64,000 bases of DNA from Streptococcus catagoni (GTDB lineage: Bacteria; Bacillota; Bacilli; Lactobacillales; Streptococcaceae), in the NCBI RefSeq assembly GCF_011421425.1, contig NZ_WPCW01000002.1, positions 62,001-126,000 on the forward strand. The letters are read 5' to 3'. Below, one piece after another: positions 7,525 through 18,021 of the stretch. The stretch's first letter is position 1. Every line of letters begins with the position of its first letter. The translations under genes and the position numbers were made by a program. The notes beneath the pieces are model-generated. The model had not been told where the DNA came from. It did no database searches and saw only the letters and a program-made list of their open reading frames with translations.

Positions 7525-8178
7525 ATGACACATAATATTATCAAGCGTTTTGATGCTTTAAGCGATGCTATTGTTGCAATTTTGATGACTATACTGGTTT
7601 TAGAGATTAAAATTCCAAGCAGTCAAGTAGGTTTGCCGGCATTTGCTTATGCTGTAGGAACATTTTTAATTTCATTTCTGATTGTTTTTAACTTTTGGTA
7701 TCGACCTACGCAGGTCATCTCTAATGTCACAGAAGTTAGATTTTCTTCCTTTATTCAAGATGTTCTTGCCCATATGATCTTAGCCCTTTTTCCCCTAGCT
7801 ATTAAAATGCTTGTGGCCTATGATGATAAATGGGTAGCCATTCTTTTTTTCGGGATCATAAATCTGCTGACAGGATTGTTGTTAAATAGAATAACAATCA
7901 AGCTAACAACGGCTAATCTATCGGAACAGTTTACAGGACGAAAAGAGCAGGTGCATGTTTTTTACCAAAAGCGTTTGTTATGGTTTTCGATGATGGACCT
8001 TCTTCTTATGCTTTTAGCATTGGTATTTAATAGTTTTGGAATATTTCTCTATTTGATTTCACCCATGGTAGAATTTTGGTTTAATTATAAAAGGGGGCTA
8101 GCCTTTGAAGCTGCTGTTAAAAAAGGCTATAGCTTTGAAGCCTATTTGTCAGGGAAATTTAAAAAAAAGCTCCAATAA
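7525..8178 (+). CDS. TMEM175-family (DUF1211) membrane protein, putative K+ channel
   Basis: 217 residues. The first helix carries RFDALSDAIVAILMTILVLE, matching the R-F-x-A-F-S-D signature of TMEM175/DUF1211 in which hydrophobic residues of helix 1 form the pore constriction. Five further hydrophobic segments follow, giving the six-helix bacterial TMEM175 unit, which assembles as a tetramer and conducts K+. The canonical FSD is LSD here. GGAGGAG lies 12 nt before the ATG. It has no operon partner; rpmF is divergent and hisS is 220 nt downstream. Channel function is inferred from the family. Confidence 0.8.
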   Translation: MTHNIIKRFDALSDAIVAILMTILVLEIKIPSSQVGLPAFAYAVGTFLISFLIVFNFWYRPTQVISNVTEVRFSSFIQDVLAHMILALFPLAIKMLVAYDDKWVAILFFGIINLLTGLLLNRITIKLTTANLSEQFTGRKEQVHVFYQKRLLWFSMMDLLLMLLALVFNSFGIFLYLISPMVEFWFNYKRGLAFEAAVKKGYSFEAYLSGKFKKKLQ

Positions 8179-8399
8179 AAGATTGTGGCGTCCAGATAGA
8201 AATAGCTAGCAGTAAACAGTGTGGCTCTATCAAATTTGTGGTAAAATAAGGATAAGTAAATGTAAAAGGAAAGGACGGGGCTAAGTTTGGGTTGACAAGG
8301 AACACAAACTGTAGGTCATGTAGAAAATAACAGTGGATAATTAGAATTTTCTGTCATTGTTTTTTACTTAGCTTATCAAGCCTTTTGTATCTTAAATCT

Positions 8400-9680
8400 A
8401 TGAAGCTTCAAAAACCTAAAGGAACTCAGGATATTCTTCCTGCTGACGCTGCAAAATGGCAGTATGTTGAACAAGTTGCACGTGAAACTTTTAAAAAATA
8501 TAACTATGGTGAAATTAGAACACCTATGTTTGAACATTACGAAGTTATCAGTCGTTCAGTAGGTGATACAACAGATATTGTTTCTAAAGAAATGTATGAT
8601 TTCCATGATAAGGGTGGTCGTCATATCACGCTTCGTCCAGAAGGAACAGCTCCGGTTGTGCGTTCATATGTAGAAAATAAATTATTTGCTCCAGAAGTGC
8701 AAAAACCGCTTAAAATGTACTATATTGAGCCAATGTTTCGTTATGAACGTCCACAAGCAGGTCGCCTTCGTCAATTCCATCAGATTGGAGTAGAATGCTT
8801 CGGTTCAGCTAATCCAGCTACAGATGTTGAAACAATTGCTATGGCCTATGATTTATTTGATGCACTTGGTATTAACAACTTAAAACTATCAATCAATAGC
8901 CTTGGTAATCCATCAAGTCGCACAGCTTATCGCCAAGCCCTAATTGATTTCTTAACACCACAAAAAGACAAACTATCAAAAGATAGCCAACATCGTTTGG
9001 AAGAAAATCCATTACGGGTTTTGGATTCCAAAGAAAAAGAAGATATTGAAGCGGTTAAAAATGCGCCTTCTATCTTAGAGTTCTTGGATGAAGAAAGTCA
9101 AGCTCACTTTGATGGTGTCCGTGAGATGTTAGATATGTTAGGTATCTCATACACAATTGACACTAACATGGTCCGTGGTTTGGATTACTACAACCACACG
9201 ATTTTTGAAGTCATCACAGAAATCGAAGGATCTGAGTTGACCGTTTGTGGCGGCGGTCGTTATGATGGATTGGTGACTTATTTTGACGGACCAGAAACAG
9301 CTGCATTTGGTTTTGGGCTTGGTTTAGAACGCCTCTTAATGATTATCGACAAATTAGGCATTGAGCTTCCAATTGAAGAGAATCTAGACCTTTATATTGC
9401 CGTTCTTGGGGATGGAGCCAATAGCAAAGCTTTAGAGCTCGTTCAAGCTATTCGTCGTCAAGGTTTAAAAGCAGAACGTGATTACCTTGGCCGTAAAATC
9501 AAAGCACAGTTCAAATCAGCAGACAGCTTTAGAGCTAAAGCCATTATCACTTTAGGTGAAAGTGAAGTAGATAAAGGTCAAGTGATTGTCAAAAATAATC
9601 AAACACGTGAAGAAGTTGAGGTTTCTTTTGAAGATATCTCAAGTGACTTTAGCCAAGTATTAGCAAAGATTGGTTTATAA
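8400..9680 (+). CDS. hisS: histidyl-tRNA synthetase
   Basis: 426 residues from ATG 8400 ([14 protein letters not shown], the usual streptococcal N-terminus; a TTG 15 nt upstream is not needed). Class II motifs are all present: [16 protein letters not shown], motif 2 [15 protein letters not shown], the HisA loop [13 protein letters not shown], and motif 3 [15 protein letters not shown]-terminal HGTP anticodon-binding domain covers about residues 330-426. It charges tRNA-His with histidine in the cytosol. No T-box elements are visible in the 220-nt leader. A terminator follows at 9686. Confidence 0.97.
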   Translation: MKLQKPKGTQDILPADAAKWQYVEQVARETFKKYNYGEIRTPMFEHYEVISRSVGDTTDIVSKEMYDFHDKGGRHITLRPEGTAPVVRSYVENKLFAPEVQKPLKMYYIEPMFRYERPQAGRLRQFHQIGVECFGSANPATDVETIAMAYDLFDALGINNLKLSINSLGNPSSRTAYRQALIDFLTPQKDKLSKDSQHRLEENPLRVLDSKEKEDIEAVKNAPSILEFLDEESQAHFDGVREMLDMLGISYTIDTNMVRGLDYYNHTIFEVITEIEGSELTVCGGGRYDGLVTYFDGPETAAFGFGLGLERLLMIIDKLGIELPIEENLDLYIAVLGDGANSKALELVQAIRRQGLKAERDYLGRKIKAQFKSADSFRAKAIITLGESEVDKGQVIVKNNQTREEVEVSFEDISSDFSQVLAKIGL

Positions 9681-9685
9681 AAGAT

Positions 9686-9716
9686 AAAAGGCGACATAGG
9701 ACATGTCACCTTTTTG
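9686..9716 (+). terminator. terminator after hisS
   Basis: AAAAGGCGACAT/ATGTCACCTTTT stem (one C-A mismatch) with a 5-nt loop and T-run. Its 3' side overlaps the last codons of the convergent gene. Confidence 0.8.
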
Positions 9717-10035
9717 TTATGAATAGAAAAAATAAGTCGAGCACAATTAACTGGCCTGCCATTAGGCTTAGTGTGACTTTAGCTTTTTTCCGGTAACTTT
9801 GAAAAGTATATTTTTCCTCAGGAGACAAAGGTGTCAACTTAGGATGGTTTCTACTACTAAAGAGATAAAGAAGAAGTCCTTCACCTCTTTGACCACTAAT
9901 GGCTAGAAGAGGCAAGACAGTTTTTTTAAACTGTCTTGTTTTAGCATCTAAGGAAACCAATTTGTATATGAAAAAATTGAGAAAAAAGGCTTCCAATAAG
10001 GTTAGAGTGAAAACAATAATGATAGCTAAGAGCAT
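9706..10035 (-). CDS. small membrane protein, partner of the XRE gene
   Basis: 109 residues from ATG 10035, which has AAGAGGT 6 nt upstream; an in-frame extension to 10107 overlaps the previous gene and is less likely. Two strongly hydrophobic ends (MLLAIIIVFTLTLLEAFFLN and LIVLDLFFLFITKR) flank a basic, polar middle, suggesting two membrane helices. It begins 10 nt after the stop of the upstream XRE-membrane gene, so the two form an operon. I do not recognise a family. Small membrane proteins paired with XRE-TM regulators are common in streptococci, usually as sensors or modulators. Confidence 0.55.
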   Translation of the reverse strand: MLLAIIIVFTLTLLEAFFLNFFIYKLVSLDAKTRQFKKTVLPLLAISGQRGEGLLLYLFSSRNHPKLTPLSPEEKYTFQSYRKKAKVTLSLMAGQLIVLDLFFLFITKR

Positions 10036-10045
10036 AATAGACCTC

Positions 10046-10459
10046 TTAAATCTTATTGATAATCTGGATAAAGAGATAGTTAGTGGAGAGAATTTCACAG
10101 ATGGCACATATTAAGAAAATGTAAGGGTTATGATTAATAGCTTGATTGAAAATCATAAAAAGAAGAAGGATAAGTAAATTAATAAAGATGGCTCGCAACA
10201 ATTTTGTCTGACTGTTGACCGTATTCGTTGACGCTTCCAGATGTTGGATCATTTTCTGGTCTTCTTTAATTAAGAGATCTAGGATAATCTGATAAAAATC
10301 ACTTAAAGCAATAATCATCATGATATCTGGGTAAGACCTATCATTTTCTCAGTTAGAGACAGTCTGGCGAGAGACATTTAGGTGTCTGGCTATTTCTTCT
10401 TGCGTCAGACTCCTTTCTTGCCTATTCTTTTTAAGCATTTCACCAATGGTTAGTGGCAT
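10046..10459 (-). pseudogene. XRE regulator with C-terminal membrane domain, nonsense-disrupted
   Basis: ATG 10459 follows a strong AGGAGGAG site. The reading gives a clean XRE helix-turn-helix (SLTQEEIARHLNVSRQTVSN, residues 17-36). Codon 37, which should be the conserved Trp of the SNWENG motif, is TGA (10351-10349). The frame then continues unbroken as ENDRSYPDI, an alpha-helical linker (LIKEDQKMIQHLEAS) and two membrane helices, ending at TAA 10046 (137 residues in total). A single G-to-A change thus splits the gene. Re-initiation at ATG 10321 would give a membrane fragment without the DNA-binding domain. The regulator is probably inactive, unless the base is a sequencing error. Confidence 0.85.
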
Positions 10460-10610
10460 CTTTTTCTCCTCCTATAAGCTTAATATAGAGAAAATGCTTG
10501 CAAAAGTCTATCAAATTTTTTTGACATTTAGTCTTTAGAGCATCTAGTGGTTGAAGAAAGAGATTCTTTAGAAAGACTTTCTTAAATGGGTGGGGTTTTT
10601 AGTGCCTTTT

Positions 10611-10619
10611 TGCTATAAT
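10611..10619 (+). promoter_or_regulatory. extended -10 promoter of aspS
   Basis: TGCTATAAT, an extended -10 (TGn plus perfect TATAAT), 34 bp before aspS. No good -35 is visible at the right distance. Confidence 0.6.
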
Positions 10620-10652
10620 AGTAAGAAATATAAAAAGTAATGGAGATATGAC

Positions 10653-12401
10653 ATGAAACGCAGCATCTATGCAGGATGTGTTCGTGAAGAACATATTGGA
10701 AATAAAATAGTCTTGAAAGGATGGGTAGGTCGTCGTAGGGATTTAGGTGGGCTCATTTTTATTGATTTACGAGATCGTGAAGGAATCATGCAGCTGGTCA
10801 TTAATCCAGAAGAAGTATCAAGTGAATTAATGGCAACTGCAGAAAGCCTAAGAAGTGAGTACGTCATTGAAGTTGAAGGTACCGTTGAGGCACGCCAACA
10901 GGCTAATGATAAATTAGCAACAGGGGCTGTGGAATTGAAAGTATCAGCTTTGATCATCCTAAATAGTGCTAAGACGACACCATTTGAAATTAAAGATGGT
11001 GTTGACATTAGTGATGAAACACGCTTACGCTACCGCTACTTGGATCTTCGTCGCCCAGAGATGTTAGAAAACTTTAAATTGCGTGCTAAGGTGACTCATT
11101 CCATTCGAAATTACCTTGATGGGCTTGATTTTATTGATGTTGAGACCCCTATGCTTTCAAAATCAACACCTGAAGGGGCGCGTGATTATCTAGTACCAAG
11201 CCGTGTCAGTCAAGGGCATTTTTATGCACTTCCTCAAAGTCCTCAAATTACTAAACAATTATTGATGAATGCTGGTTTTGACCGCTATTACCAAATTGTT
11301 AAATGTTTCCGTGATGAAGACCTTCGTGGTGACCGTCAACCTGAGTTTACACAAGTTGACTTGGAAACCTCTTTCTTGTCTGAGCAAGAAATCCAAGATC
11401 TGGTTGAAGGTATGATTGCCAAAGTGATGAAAGATACCAAAGGTATTGAAGTTAGTCTACCATTCCCACGTATGGCTTATGAGGAAGCTATGAACTCTTA
11501 TGGTTCGGACAAGCCAGATACACGTTTTGAGATGTTATTGCAAGACTTGACAGAACTTGTCAAGGGAGTGGACTTTAAAGTCTTTTCAGAAGCAGAAGCT
11601 GTTAAGGCTATTGTTGTTAAAGGAAGAGCCGATTCTTACTCACGTAAGGATATTGATAAACTGACAGAATTTGCCAAACAATTTGGTGCTAAAGGACTAG
11701 CTTGGCTTAAGTTGACAGAAGGCAAACTTGCTGGACCAGTCGCTAAGTTCCTAACAAGTATTGAAGCTAACTTGACAGAAACTTTACACTTGGAAGAAAA
11801 TGATTTGGTCTTGTTTGTGGCGGATCAGCTTGAGGTTGCTAATAGTACTTTAGGAGTTCTTCGAAATCGCATTGCTAGAGATTTTGACATGATTGACAAC
11901 TCTATCTTTAATTTCCTTTGGGTGGTTGATTGGCCAATGTTTGAGTGGTCAGAAGAAGAAAACCGTTATATGTCTGCTCATCATCCTTTCACCTTACCTA
12001 CAATGGAGTCAGCTCATGAGCTTGAAGGTGATTTGGCTAAGGTGCGAGCTATTGCTTATGATATTGTTTTAAATGGTTATGAGTTGGGTGGTGGAAGCCT
12101 GCGTATTAACCAAAAAGAGATGCAAGAGCGTATGTTTAAAGCACTTGACTTTACAGCAGAAGAAGCTAAGGAACAATTTGGTTTCTTATTAGAAGCTATG
12201 GATTATGGCTTCCCACCGCATGGCGGACTTGCCATTGGTCTTGACCGTTTGGTGATGTTGCTAGCAGGTAAGGATAATATTCGTGAAGTCATTGCTTTTC
12301 CTAAAAACAATAAAGCAACTGATCCTATGACACAAGCTCCAAGCCTTGTTTCAAGAAAACAATTAGAAGAGTTAAGCCTCCAAATAGATAATCATAAATA
12401 G
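10653..12401 (+). CDS. aspS: aspartyl-tRNA synthetase
   Basis: 582 residues, the usual length for the bacterial type. An OB-fold anticodon domain begins the protein ([20 protein letters not shown]). Then come class II motif 2 [20 protein letters not shown], a GAD insertion domain (about residues 300-410), and motif 3 [20 protein letters not shown]. It charges tRNA-Asp in the cytosol. ATG follows GGAGAT. The first yitT gene starts 6 nt after its stop without a clear ribosome-binding site of its own, so readthrough into the yitT group is likely. Confidence 0.97.
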   Translation: MKRSIYAGCVREEHIGNKIVLKGWVGRRRDLGGLIFIDLRDREGIMQLVINPEEVSSELMATAESLRSEYVIEVEGTVEARQQANDKLATGAVELKVSALIILNSAKTTPFEIKDGVDISDETRLRYRYLDLRRPEMLENFKLRAKVTHSIRNYLDGLDFIDVETPMLSKSTPEGARDYLVPSRVSQGHFYALPQSPQITKQLLMNAGFDRYYQIVKCFRDEDLRGDRQPEFTQVDLETSFLSEQEIQDLVEGMIAKVMKDTKGIEVSLPFPRMAYEEAMNSYGSDKPDTRFEMLLQDLTELVKGVDFKVFSEAEAVKAIVVKGRADSYSRKDIDKLTEFAKQFGAKGLAWLKLTEGKLAGPVAKFLTSIEANLTETLHLEENDLVLFVADQLEVANSTLGVLRNRIARDFDMIDNSIFNFLWVVDWPMFEWSEEENRYMSAHHPFTLPTMESAHELEGDLAKVRAIAYDIVLNGYELGGGSLRINQKEMQERMFKALDFTAEEAKEQFGFLLEAMDYGFPPHGGLAIGLDRLVMLLAGKDNIREVIAFPKNNKATDPMTQAPSLVSRKQLEELSLQIDNHK

Positions 12402-12407
12402 ATAATC

Positions 12408-13349
12408 ATGACTAAAAAAATAACCTATAGGAAAAAAGTAAAATACGTTATCAGTAAAGGTGCCCGAAAGGTAGGTTTACTTCATGCCTTAAAAAGTATC
12501 TCTAAGGAAAAGTATGCGGAGAAGATTTCAGCATCTTTACTTTATGGTATCTTATCAAGTATTGCTGTTAATATCTTCTTTCAACCAGGACATATTTATG
12601 CCAGTGGAGCAACTGGTTTAGCACAGGTTATATCTGCCTTAAGCCAGAGACTAACGGGCTTTGTTTTCCCTATTTCTATTGCCTACTATCTGGTTAATAT
12701 CCCACTATTAATCTTGGCCTGGTATAAGATTGGGCATAAGTTTACCATATTTACCTTTATTACTGTATCCATGAGTTCCCTCTTTATCCATATCATGCCT
12801 CAGATTACCTTGACATCTGACCCCTTGATTAATGCGATTTTTGGTGGATTGGTTATGGGTGTTGGGATTGGCTACAGTTTGAAATCTCGTATTTCAAGTG
12901 GAGGAACGGATATCGTTAGCCTGACCCTTCGTAAGGTGACAGGCAAGGATGTTGGCAGCATCTCCCTGGCTGTAAATGGTATGGTATTGGTTTTTGCGGG
13001 TATCTTATTTGGTTGGCAATACGCCTTGTATTCCATGGTATCTATCTTTGTTTCAAGCCGTGTAACAGATGCTGTATATACGAAACAGAAAAAAATGCAA
13101 GCCATGATTGTCACAGAAAATCCTGAAAAAGTTATTTCAGATATTCATAAAAAGCTCAACAGGGGTGTGACTTGTATCAACCATGCTGAAGGAACCTATA
13201 GGCATAGACAAAAGACTGTCTTGATAACTATCATCACAATGGAAGAGTACAATGACTTTAAGTGGTTAATGGAGTCAACAGATCCAACAGCTTTTGTATC
13301 AGTAGCTGAAAATGTTAGAATTATTGGTCGTTTTGTGGAAGATGACTAG
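12408..13349 (+). CDS. YitT-family membrane protein 1
   Basis: 313 residues. A basic N-terminus precedes five membrane helices of the DUF161/YitT type with GHIYASGATGLAQVI and SSGGTDIVSL motifs. A soluble DUF2179 domain follows at about residues 225-313 (INRGVT-like segment: HKKLNRGVTCINHAEGTY). The gene starts 6 nt after aspS and lacks a clear Shine-Dalgarno, suggesting coupling. Family members are conserved Firmicutes membrane proteins; transport of a small solute is proposed but unproven. It is the first of three tandem paralogues and the most diverged, with a longer N-terminus. Confidence 0.85.
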   Translation: MTKKITYRKKVKYVISKGARKVGLLHALKSISKEKYAEKISASLLYGILSSIAVNIFFQPGHIYASGATGLAQVISALSQRLTGFVFPISIAYYLVNIPLLILAWYKIGHKFTIFTFITVSMSSLFIHIMPQITLTSDPLINAIFGGLVMGVGIGYSLKSRISSGGTDIVSLTLRKVTGKDVGSISLAVNGMVLVFAGILFGWQYALYSMVSIFVSSRVTDAVYTKQKKMQAMIVTENPEKVISDIHKKLNRGVTCINHAEGTYRHRQKTVLITIITMEEYNDFKWLMESTDPTAFVSVAENVRIIGRFVEDD

Positions 13350-13366
13350 AGTATAGGGGAGACTTG

Positions 13367-14251
13367 GTGCAAGTAGTAGATAATAAATTACAGATAAAGA
13401 ATATATGTTTTATTATTTTAGGGGCAGCTATTTATGCCTTTGCCTTTGTCTACTTTTACATGGCAAATAGGATTGCTGCTAATGGAATGGCTGGATTAGC
13501 ACTGGTTGCTAAAGCTCTTTTCAATATAAATCCTACCATTTCGGGATTTCTTATCAATCTTCCTTTGGTTTTTTTGGGTGTCCGATTCTTTGGTAAACGC
13601 TCAACCATTTACACTATTATCGGAATTGTTTCTCTTTATCTCTTTGTCTGGGTCTTCCAACAAATTCCCTTAATCATTGACCTCGATCATGATAGTTTGG
13701 TAGTCTCACTGATGGCCGGGATCATTGGTGGGATAGGAGGCGGCATTGTCTTTAGAAATGGGGGAACAATTGGTGGAGCCGATATTATCGGAAAACTGAT
13801 AGAAGATAAATTTGATCTACAGGTTAACCAAGCTCTACTAGGTATTGATATCTTTGTGATGGTTCTTTCACTAACTTATATTTCGCTTCCTAAGATGATG
13901 TATGCTCTAATAGCGAGTTTTATGTATGGTAAATTGGTCCATCTTGTTCAAAATGGTGGTTATTCTGTTCGAGGAACTATTATCATTTCGGATTTTTCTA
14001 CAGAAATATCTCAGTTTATCATTGAAGAGCTAGGAAGAGGTGTTACCTACCTCAATGGTGAAGGGGCATTTTCTGCCAAAGAGAAAAAAGTTATTTATGC
14101 TGCTTTAACGCGTACAGATGTTCGAGCGGTTAAGTCCATTATTAATGAGATTGACCCAGGCGCATTTGTTTCAATTTTTGATATGGATGAAATCAATAGT
14201 CCAGATTTCTTTCTGCCTAAAAAGAAAATACGAAAAAAAAGAAATAGCTAG
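13367..14251 (+). CDS. YitT-family membrane protein 2
   Basis: 294 residues. GTG 13367 is preferred because AGGGGAG lies 5 nt upstream; the TTG at 13364 is too close. It has the same architecture as its neighbours: five membrane helices with NRIAANGMAGLALV and NGGTIGGADIIG motifs, then a DUF2179 domain with GRGVTYLNGEGAFS. It starts 17 nt after the first paralogue. A weak hairpin with a T-run (about 14246-14280) separates it from the third copy, so output of copy 3 may be lower. Confidence 0.85.
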   Translation: MQVVDNKLQIKNICFIILGAAIYAFAFVYFYMANRIAANGMAGLALVAKALFNINPTISGFLINLPLVFLGVRFFGKRSTIYTIIGIVSLYLFVWVFQQIPLIIDLDHDSLVVSLMAGIIGGIGGGIVFRNGGTIGGADIIGKLIEDKFDLQVNQALLGIDIFVMVLSLTYISLPKMMYALIASFMYGKLVHLVQNGGYSVRGTIIISDFSTEISQFIIEELGRGVTYLNGEGAFSAKEKKVIYAALTRTDVRAVKSIINEIDPGAFVSIFDMDEINSPDFFLPKKKIRKKRNS

Positions 14252-14299
14252 TTTGCTCAATAGAGTAGCTAGTTTTTTGTGGGAATATGAGGTGATATT

Positions 14300-15178
14300 G
14301 TGAAGAATTTGGAAGTATTAAACAAATTAAAAGAGTTATTCTTAATTACTTTAGGTGTTGCTATTTATGCCTTTGGATTTGTTAATTTTAATATGGCTAA
14401 TAAGCTTGCCGAAGGAGGTGTAGCAGGTTTAACCCTCATTACCCATGCTCTTGTAGGGGTTAACCCAGCTTATTCCTCTCTTATTTTTAACATCCCCTTG
14501 TTTATTTTAGGTGCCTTTATTTTTGGGAAACGCTCCTTAGCTTTAACGATTTATGGAACAGTAACCATGTCTCTTTTTATTTGGCTGTGGCAAAAAGCAC
14601 CTATTGAGATGGGGCTTCAAAACGATATGATGCTTGTTTCTGTGGTTGCGGGTTTGTTTTCAGGAACTGGTAGTGGTCTTGTTTTTAGATATGGTGCTAC
14701 AACGGGTGGAACTGATATCATAGGACGTATTGCAGAGGAAAAATTTGGGATCAAGTTAGGGCAAACTCTGCTCTTTGTGGATGCCCTTGTCTTAATTGCT
14801 TCGCTTTCCTACATTGATTTGAAACATATGCTTTACACTTTAGTGGCTAGCTTTGTTTTCAGTCAAGTCTTAACAATCGTTCAAAATGGTGGTTATACTA
14901 TCCGTGGAATGATCATTATTACCAAGCATTCCAAGGCAGCAGCTTCAGCTATTCTCACAGAAATCAACAGAGGTGTTACCTATTTGAAGGGTGAGGGAGC
15001 TTATTCTGGCAATGAATATAATGTCATGTATATTACCCTAAGTCCCAATGAGGTTAGAGAAGTTAAGCGAATCCTGGCTGATCTAGATCCAGATGCCTTT
15101 ATTTCTATAGTTGATGTGGATGAGGTTATTAGCTCAGACTTTAAAATTAGGCGTAAAAATTATGATAAACCTGTATAA
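14300..15178 (+). CDS. YitT-family membrane protein 3
   Basis: 292 residues from GTG 14300 with GAGGTGAT upstream. It is closest in sequence to copy 2: ANKLAEGGVAGLTLITHALV, YGATTGGTDIIGRIAEEKFG and, in DUF2179, NRGVTYLKGEGAYSG. It ends the run of three same-strand paralogues and is followed by a strong terminator shared with convergent argS. Substrate unknown. Confidence 0.85.
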   Translation: MKNLEVLNKLKELFLITLGVAIYAFGFVNFNMANKLAEGGVAGLTLITHALVGVNPAYSSLIFNIPLFILGAFIFGKRSLALTIYGTVTMSLFIWLWQKAPIEMGLQNDMMLVSVVAGLFSGTGSGLVFRYGATTGGTDIIGRIAEEKFGIKLGQTLLFVDALVLIASLSYIDLKHMLYTLVASFVFSQVLTIVQNGGYTIRGMIIITKHSKAAASAILTEINRGVTYLKGEGAYSGNEYNVMYITLSPNEVREVKRILADLDPDAFISIVDVDEVISSDFKIRRKNYDKPV

Positions 15179-15195
15179 AAATAAGAAGGTAAAAG

Positions 15196-15235
15196 AAAAA
15201 ACCTTTTATGTCAACTCTGACATAAAAGGTTTTTT
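15196..15235. terminator. bidirectional terminator between yitT3 and argS
   Basis: A perfect 18-bp stem AAAAAACCTTTTATGTCA/TGACATAAAAGGTTTTTT with an ACTC loop; T-runs on both strands serve the convergent genes. Confidence 0.92.
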
Positions 15236-15257
15236 GATAGTTTATTGTAAAAGAATG

Positions 15258-16946
15258 TTACATCTTTTCAGGAGCTTCTACACCAAGTAAGCGAAGGGCT
15301 TCTTTTAAGACGGTAGCAGTTGCATAAGATAGAGCCAGACGGCTATCACGCTCAGGCGTTTGATCTAGGATACGTGTATGTGCGTAATATTTGTTAAATG
15401 CTTGTGCCAATTGGATAGCATATTTTGCAATGATTGAAGGATCATATTTTTCAGCAGCACGTTGAATGTTTCTAGAGAAGTTTTGGATAAGTTTGATAAT
15501 TTCCCAACTTTCAGCATCATTTAGAGAGTAGTTGGCATTGCTATCAGGTGTAAAATTAGCTTTTCTTAGGATAGATTGGATACGTGCGTAAGCGTATTGA
15601 ACATAAGGACCAGTTTCACCTTCGAAGGAAACCATGGCTTCTAGATCGAAGTCGTAGCCATTATCGCGGTCGGTTTTTAAATCATAGAACTTAATGGCAC
15701 CGATACCAACTTGTTTAGCCACTTCTTCTTTGCTTTCTAGGTCAGGATTTTTAGCTTCGATTTGTGAAAGTGCACGAGAAACAGCTTCGTCAAGAGTTGG
15801 TTCTAGGAGTATGATATTACCTTTACGTGTTGATAATTTTTTCTTATTCTTAGTTACCAAACCAAATGAAACGTGAATCATGTCATCAGACCAGTCAAAT
15901 CCCATTTCTTTAAGTACAGCTTTGAGTTGTTTAAAATGATTTGATTGTTCTTGTCCAACGACATAAATGTTTTTAACAAAGTTAAATGTTTTCTGACGAT
16001 ACATTGCTGTTGCCATATCACGTGTGATATAAAGCGTTGCGCCATCAGATTTCTTGATAAGAGCTGGTGGTAGATCGTATTTTTCTAAGTCAACAATCTT
16101 AGCACCTTTGGAATCTTTAAGGAGGTTTTTAGATTCGAGGATCTCTAAACCTTGATCCATCTTATCATTGTAGAAGGCTTCACCGTGGTAAAAATCAAAG
16201 TGAATATTTAATTTTTCATAGATACGGTTAAATTCAACTAAACTTTCGTCACGGAACCATTTCCATAAGTCCCAAGCTTCCTGATCACCATCTTCTAATT
16301 TTTTAAACCATAGACGAGCTTCTTTATCTAGTTCAGGTTTTTCTTCAGCTTCGGCATTAATACGAACGTAGAGTTTTAGAAGTTCTGCAATAGGATCAGC
16401 TTCGACTGCTGCTTGATCACCCCAAAGTTTATAGGCCACAATGAGCATGCCAAATTGCTTACCCCAATCCCCTAGGTGATTAATACGAAAAAGTTGGTAA
16501 CCTAATTTTGAGTATAAGTTAGCAATAGCATCCCCAATGACAGTTGAGCGTAAGTGACCAACTGAAAATGGTTTAGCAATATTAGGGCTTGACATGTCTA
16601 AAGTAATATTTTGACCATCCCCAATGTGACTTTGTCCATAATCAGATTTTTCAGTGATGACATCATGTAAAACCTTTTCAGAAACTTTACTCTTATCTAA
16701 GAAAATATTAACATAAGGACCAAGGGCTACAACTTTTTCAAAGGCACTTGCATCCATTTTTTCAGCAATATCTGAAGCAATCATTTGAGGTGCTTTACGA
16801 AGTACTTTTGCTAAAGAGAAAGCAGGAAAGGCAAGGTCACCCATTTCAGAATTTTTTGGTGTTTCAAGCAAGTTGTAAATTGTTTCTTGTTCTAAGTCAG
16901 GAACAACTTTGGCAATTTCACTTGCAATAAGAATTTTAGTATCCAT
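15258..16946 (-). CDS. argS: arginyl-tRNA synthetase
   Basis: 562 residues. An N-terminal Add-1 tRNA-binding domain is followed by a class I core with the HIGH-type motif [20 protein letters not shown] (HVGH) near residue 130. The KMSKS position reads KKLSTRKGN, the degenerate form usual in ArgRS. A C-terminal DALR anticodon domain ends with the typical [13 protein letters not shown]. It charges tRNA-Arg and needs tRNA for amino acid activation. AGGAG precedes ATG. It is divergent from the arginine regulator gene argR across 287 bp, which suggests arginine-dependent control, though no clear ARG box could be read. Confidence 0.97.
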   Translation of the reverse strand: MDTKILIASEIAKVVPDLEQETIYNLLETPKNSEMGDLAFPAFSLAKVLRKAPQMIASDIAEKMDASAFEKVVALGPYVNIFLDKSKVSEKVLHDVITEKSDYGQSHIGDGQNITLDMSSPNIAKPFSVGHLRSTVIGDAIANLYSKLGYQLFRINHLGDWGKQFGMLIVAYKLWGDQAAVEADPIAELLKLYVRINAEAEEKPELDKEARLWFKKLEDGDQEAWDLWKWFRDESLVEFNRIYEKLNIHFDFYHGEAFYNDKMDQGLEILESKNLLKDSKGAKIVDLEKYDLPPALIKKSDGATLYITRDMATAMYRQKTFNFVKNIYVVGQEQSNHFKQLKAVLKEMGFDWSDDMIHVSFGLVTKNKKKLSTRKGNIILLEPTLDEAVSRALSQIEAKNPDLESKEEVAKQVGIGAIKFYDLKTDRDNGYDFDLEAMVSFEGETGPYVQYAYARIQSILRKANFTPDSNANYSLNDAESWEIIKLIQNFSRNIQRAAEKYDPSIIAKYAIQLAQAFNKYYAHTRILDQTPERDSRLALSYATATVLKEALRLLGVEAPEKM

Positions 16947-17233
16947 CTAGTATCTCCTAAATATGTTTGTCACTTCATTCTATCATAATTTAATAAAATA
17001 AACGAGGAATCAATTGAGAAATTATACTATAATAAGTCAAAGAAGTAAATAGTTTTTCTAGAAAGAATTCTAAAATAGACTAATAATTTCTTTTCTTCAT
17101 TTTTCAGGCAATAACGTGGTTTTTGAAAGTAGAATTTTTTCTAGTATTAGAAAAATAGTCAGCAATTAGATGAAAAAGTGATCTATTTTTGATATAATTT
17201 GAGAGGATAATTATACAGTTGGGATGGAATCTT

Positions 17234-17671
17234 ATGAATAAAAAAGAACGTCAGGATCAGATTAGAAGGATTATTCAATCTGAACACATTAGTACCCAAG
17301 AAGAAATAAAGAACTGCCTCCATAGAGAAGGTATAACAGTCACACAGGCGACCCTATCAAGAGATTTGAGAGAAATAGGATTATTAAAATTACGTGACGA
17401 AAAAGGGAAGCTTTATTACAGTCTTTCAGAACCTGTCAGCTCACCATTTAGCCCAGACATTCGTTTTTATATGATTAGTGTCAATAGAGCTGGCTTTATA
17501 CTTGTTTTACATACAGACTTAGGTGAGGCAGATGTCCTTGCTAATCTGATTGATAATGATGGTATTGATGATATCTTAGGGACCATTGCAGGGGCAGATA
17601 CCTTATTGGTTATTTGCCGTACCGAAGAGATTGCATCCCAGTTTGAAAAAGATCTAGCTATGACCATATGA
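17234..17671 (+). CDS. argR: arginine repressor ArgR/AhrC
   Basis: 145 residues from ATG 17234; a TTG 15 nt upstream extends the frame but is not needed. The N-terminal winged helix has [19 protein letters not shown] (about residues 35-52), the standard ArgR DNA-binding signature. The C-terminal hexamerisation and arginine-binding domain ends with [17 protein letters not shown], including the GT-AG-D arginine-contacting motif. It controls arginine metabolism with L-arginine as corepressor. A TATAAT at 17193-17198 probably belongs to its promoter. The next gene overlaps by 4 nt (ATGA), so argR, ylbF-like and mutS are one operon. Confidence 0.93.
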   Translation: MNKKERQDQIRRIIQSEHISTQEEIKNCLHREGITVTQATLSRDLREIGLLKLRDEKGKLYYSLSEPVSSPFSPDIRFYMISVNRAGFILVLHTDLGEADVLANLIDNDGIDDILGTIAGADTLLVICRTEEIASQFEKDLAMTI

Positions 17672-18021
17672 GTACATATGACAATGCATTAGAACAGCTT
17701 TTACTTGCAATTAATAATCATAGTAGTATCATTGCTTATAAAAGGGTTGAAAAAAAGATAAACTCATCTGCTGAAATCCAAAAGATGGTTTATGACATGA
17801 AAAAGAAACAACAAGATGCGGTTATTTTTGATAAAATAGAAAAGAGTCAGGCCTCACAAATAGCAATGGATGCGTCTAAGAAATTAGAAGAGGAGCTATT
17901 AGATAGGCCCATTATTGATGACTACCGTGACAAAATGCAAGATGCTAGTGATTTAATCCAATATGTAACAAAGACCATAGAAGAGAAGATAAATAAGGAG
18001 TTAAAAGATGACAAATCTTAA
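17668..18021 (+). CDS. YlbF/YmcA family protein
   Basis: 117 residues, almost entirely helical and charged ([20 protein letters not shown]), which fits the YlbF/YmcA (RicF/RicA-like) fold. In Bacillus these proteins form the Y-complex that modulates RNase Y-dependent mRNA processing; there is usually one or more in streptococci. The start codon overlaps the argR stop by 4 nt and the end overlaps mutS by 14 nt, so it is translationally coupled to both. The exact partner in this organism is unknown. Confidence 0.8.
   Translation: MSTYDNALEQLLLAINNHSSIIAYKRVEKKINSSAEIQKMVYDMKKKQQDAVIFDKIEKSQASQIAMDASKKLEEELLDRPIIDDYRDKMQDASDLIQYVTKTIEEKINKELKDDKS

Noticed and set aside
8179..8399. T-box leader of hisS
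   Set aside because: No specifier loop, AGGGTGGNACCGCG box or antiterminator hairpin could be found; the leader is short and AT-rich.
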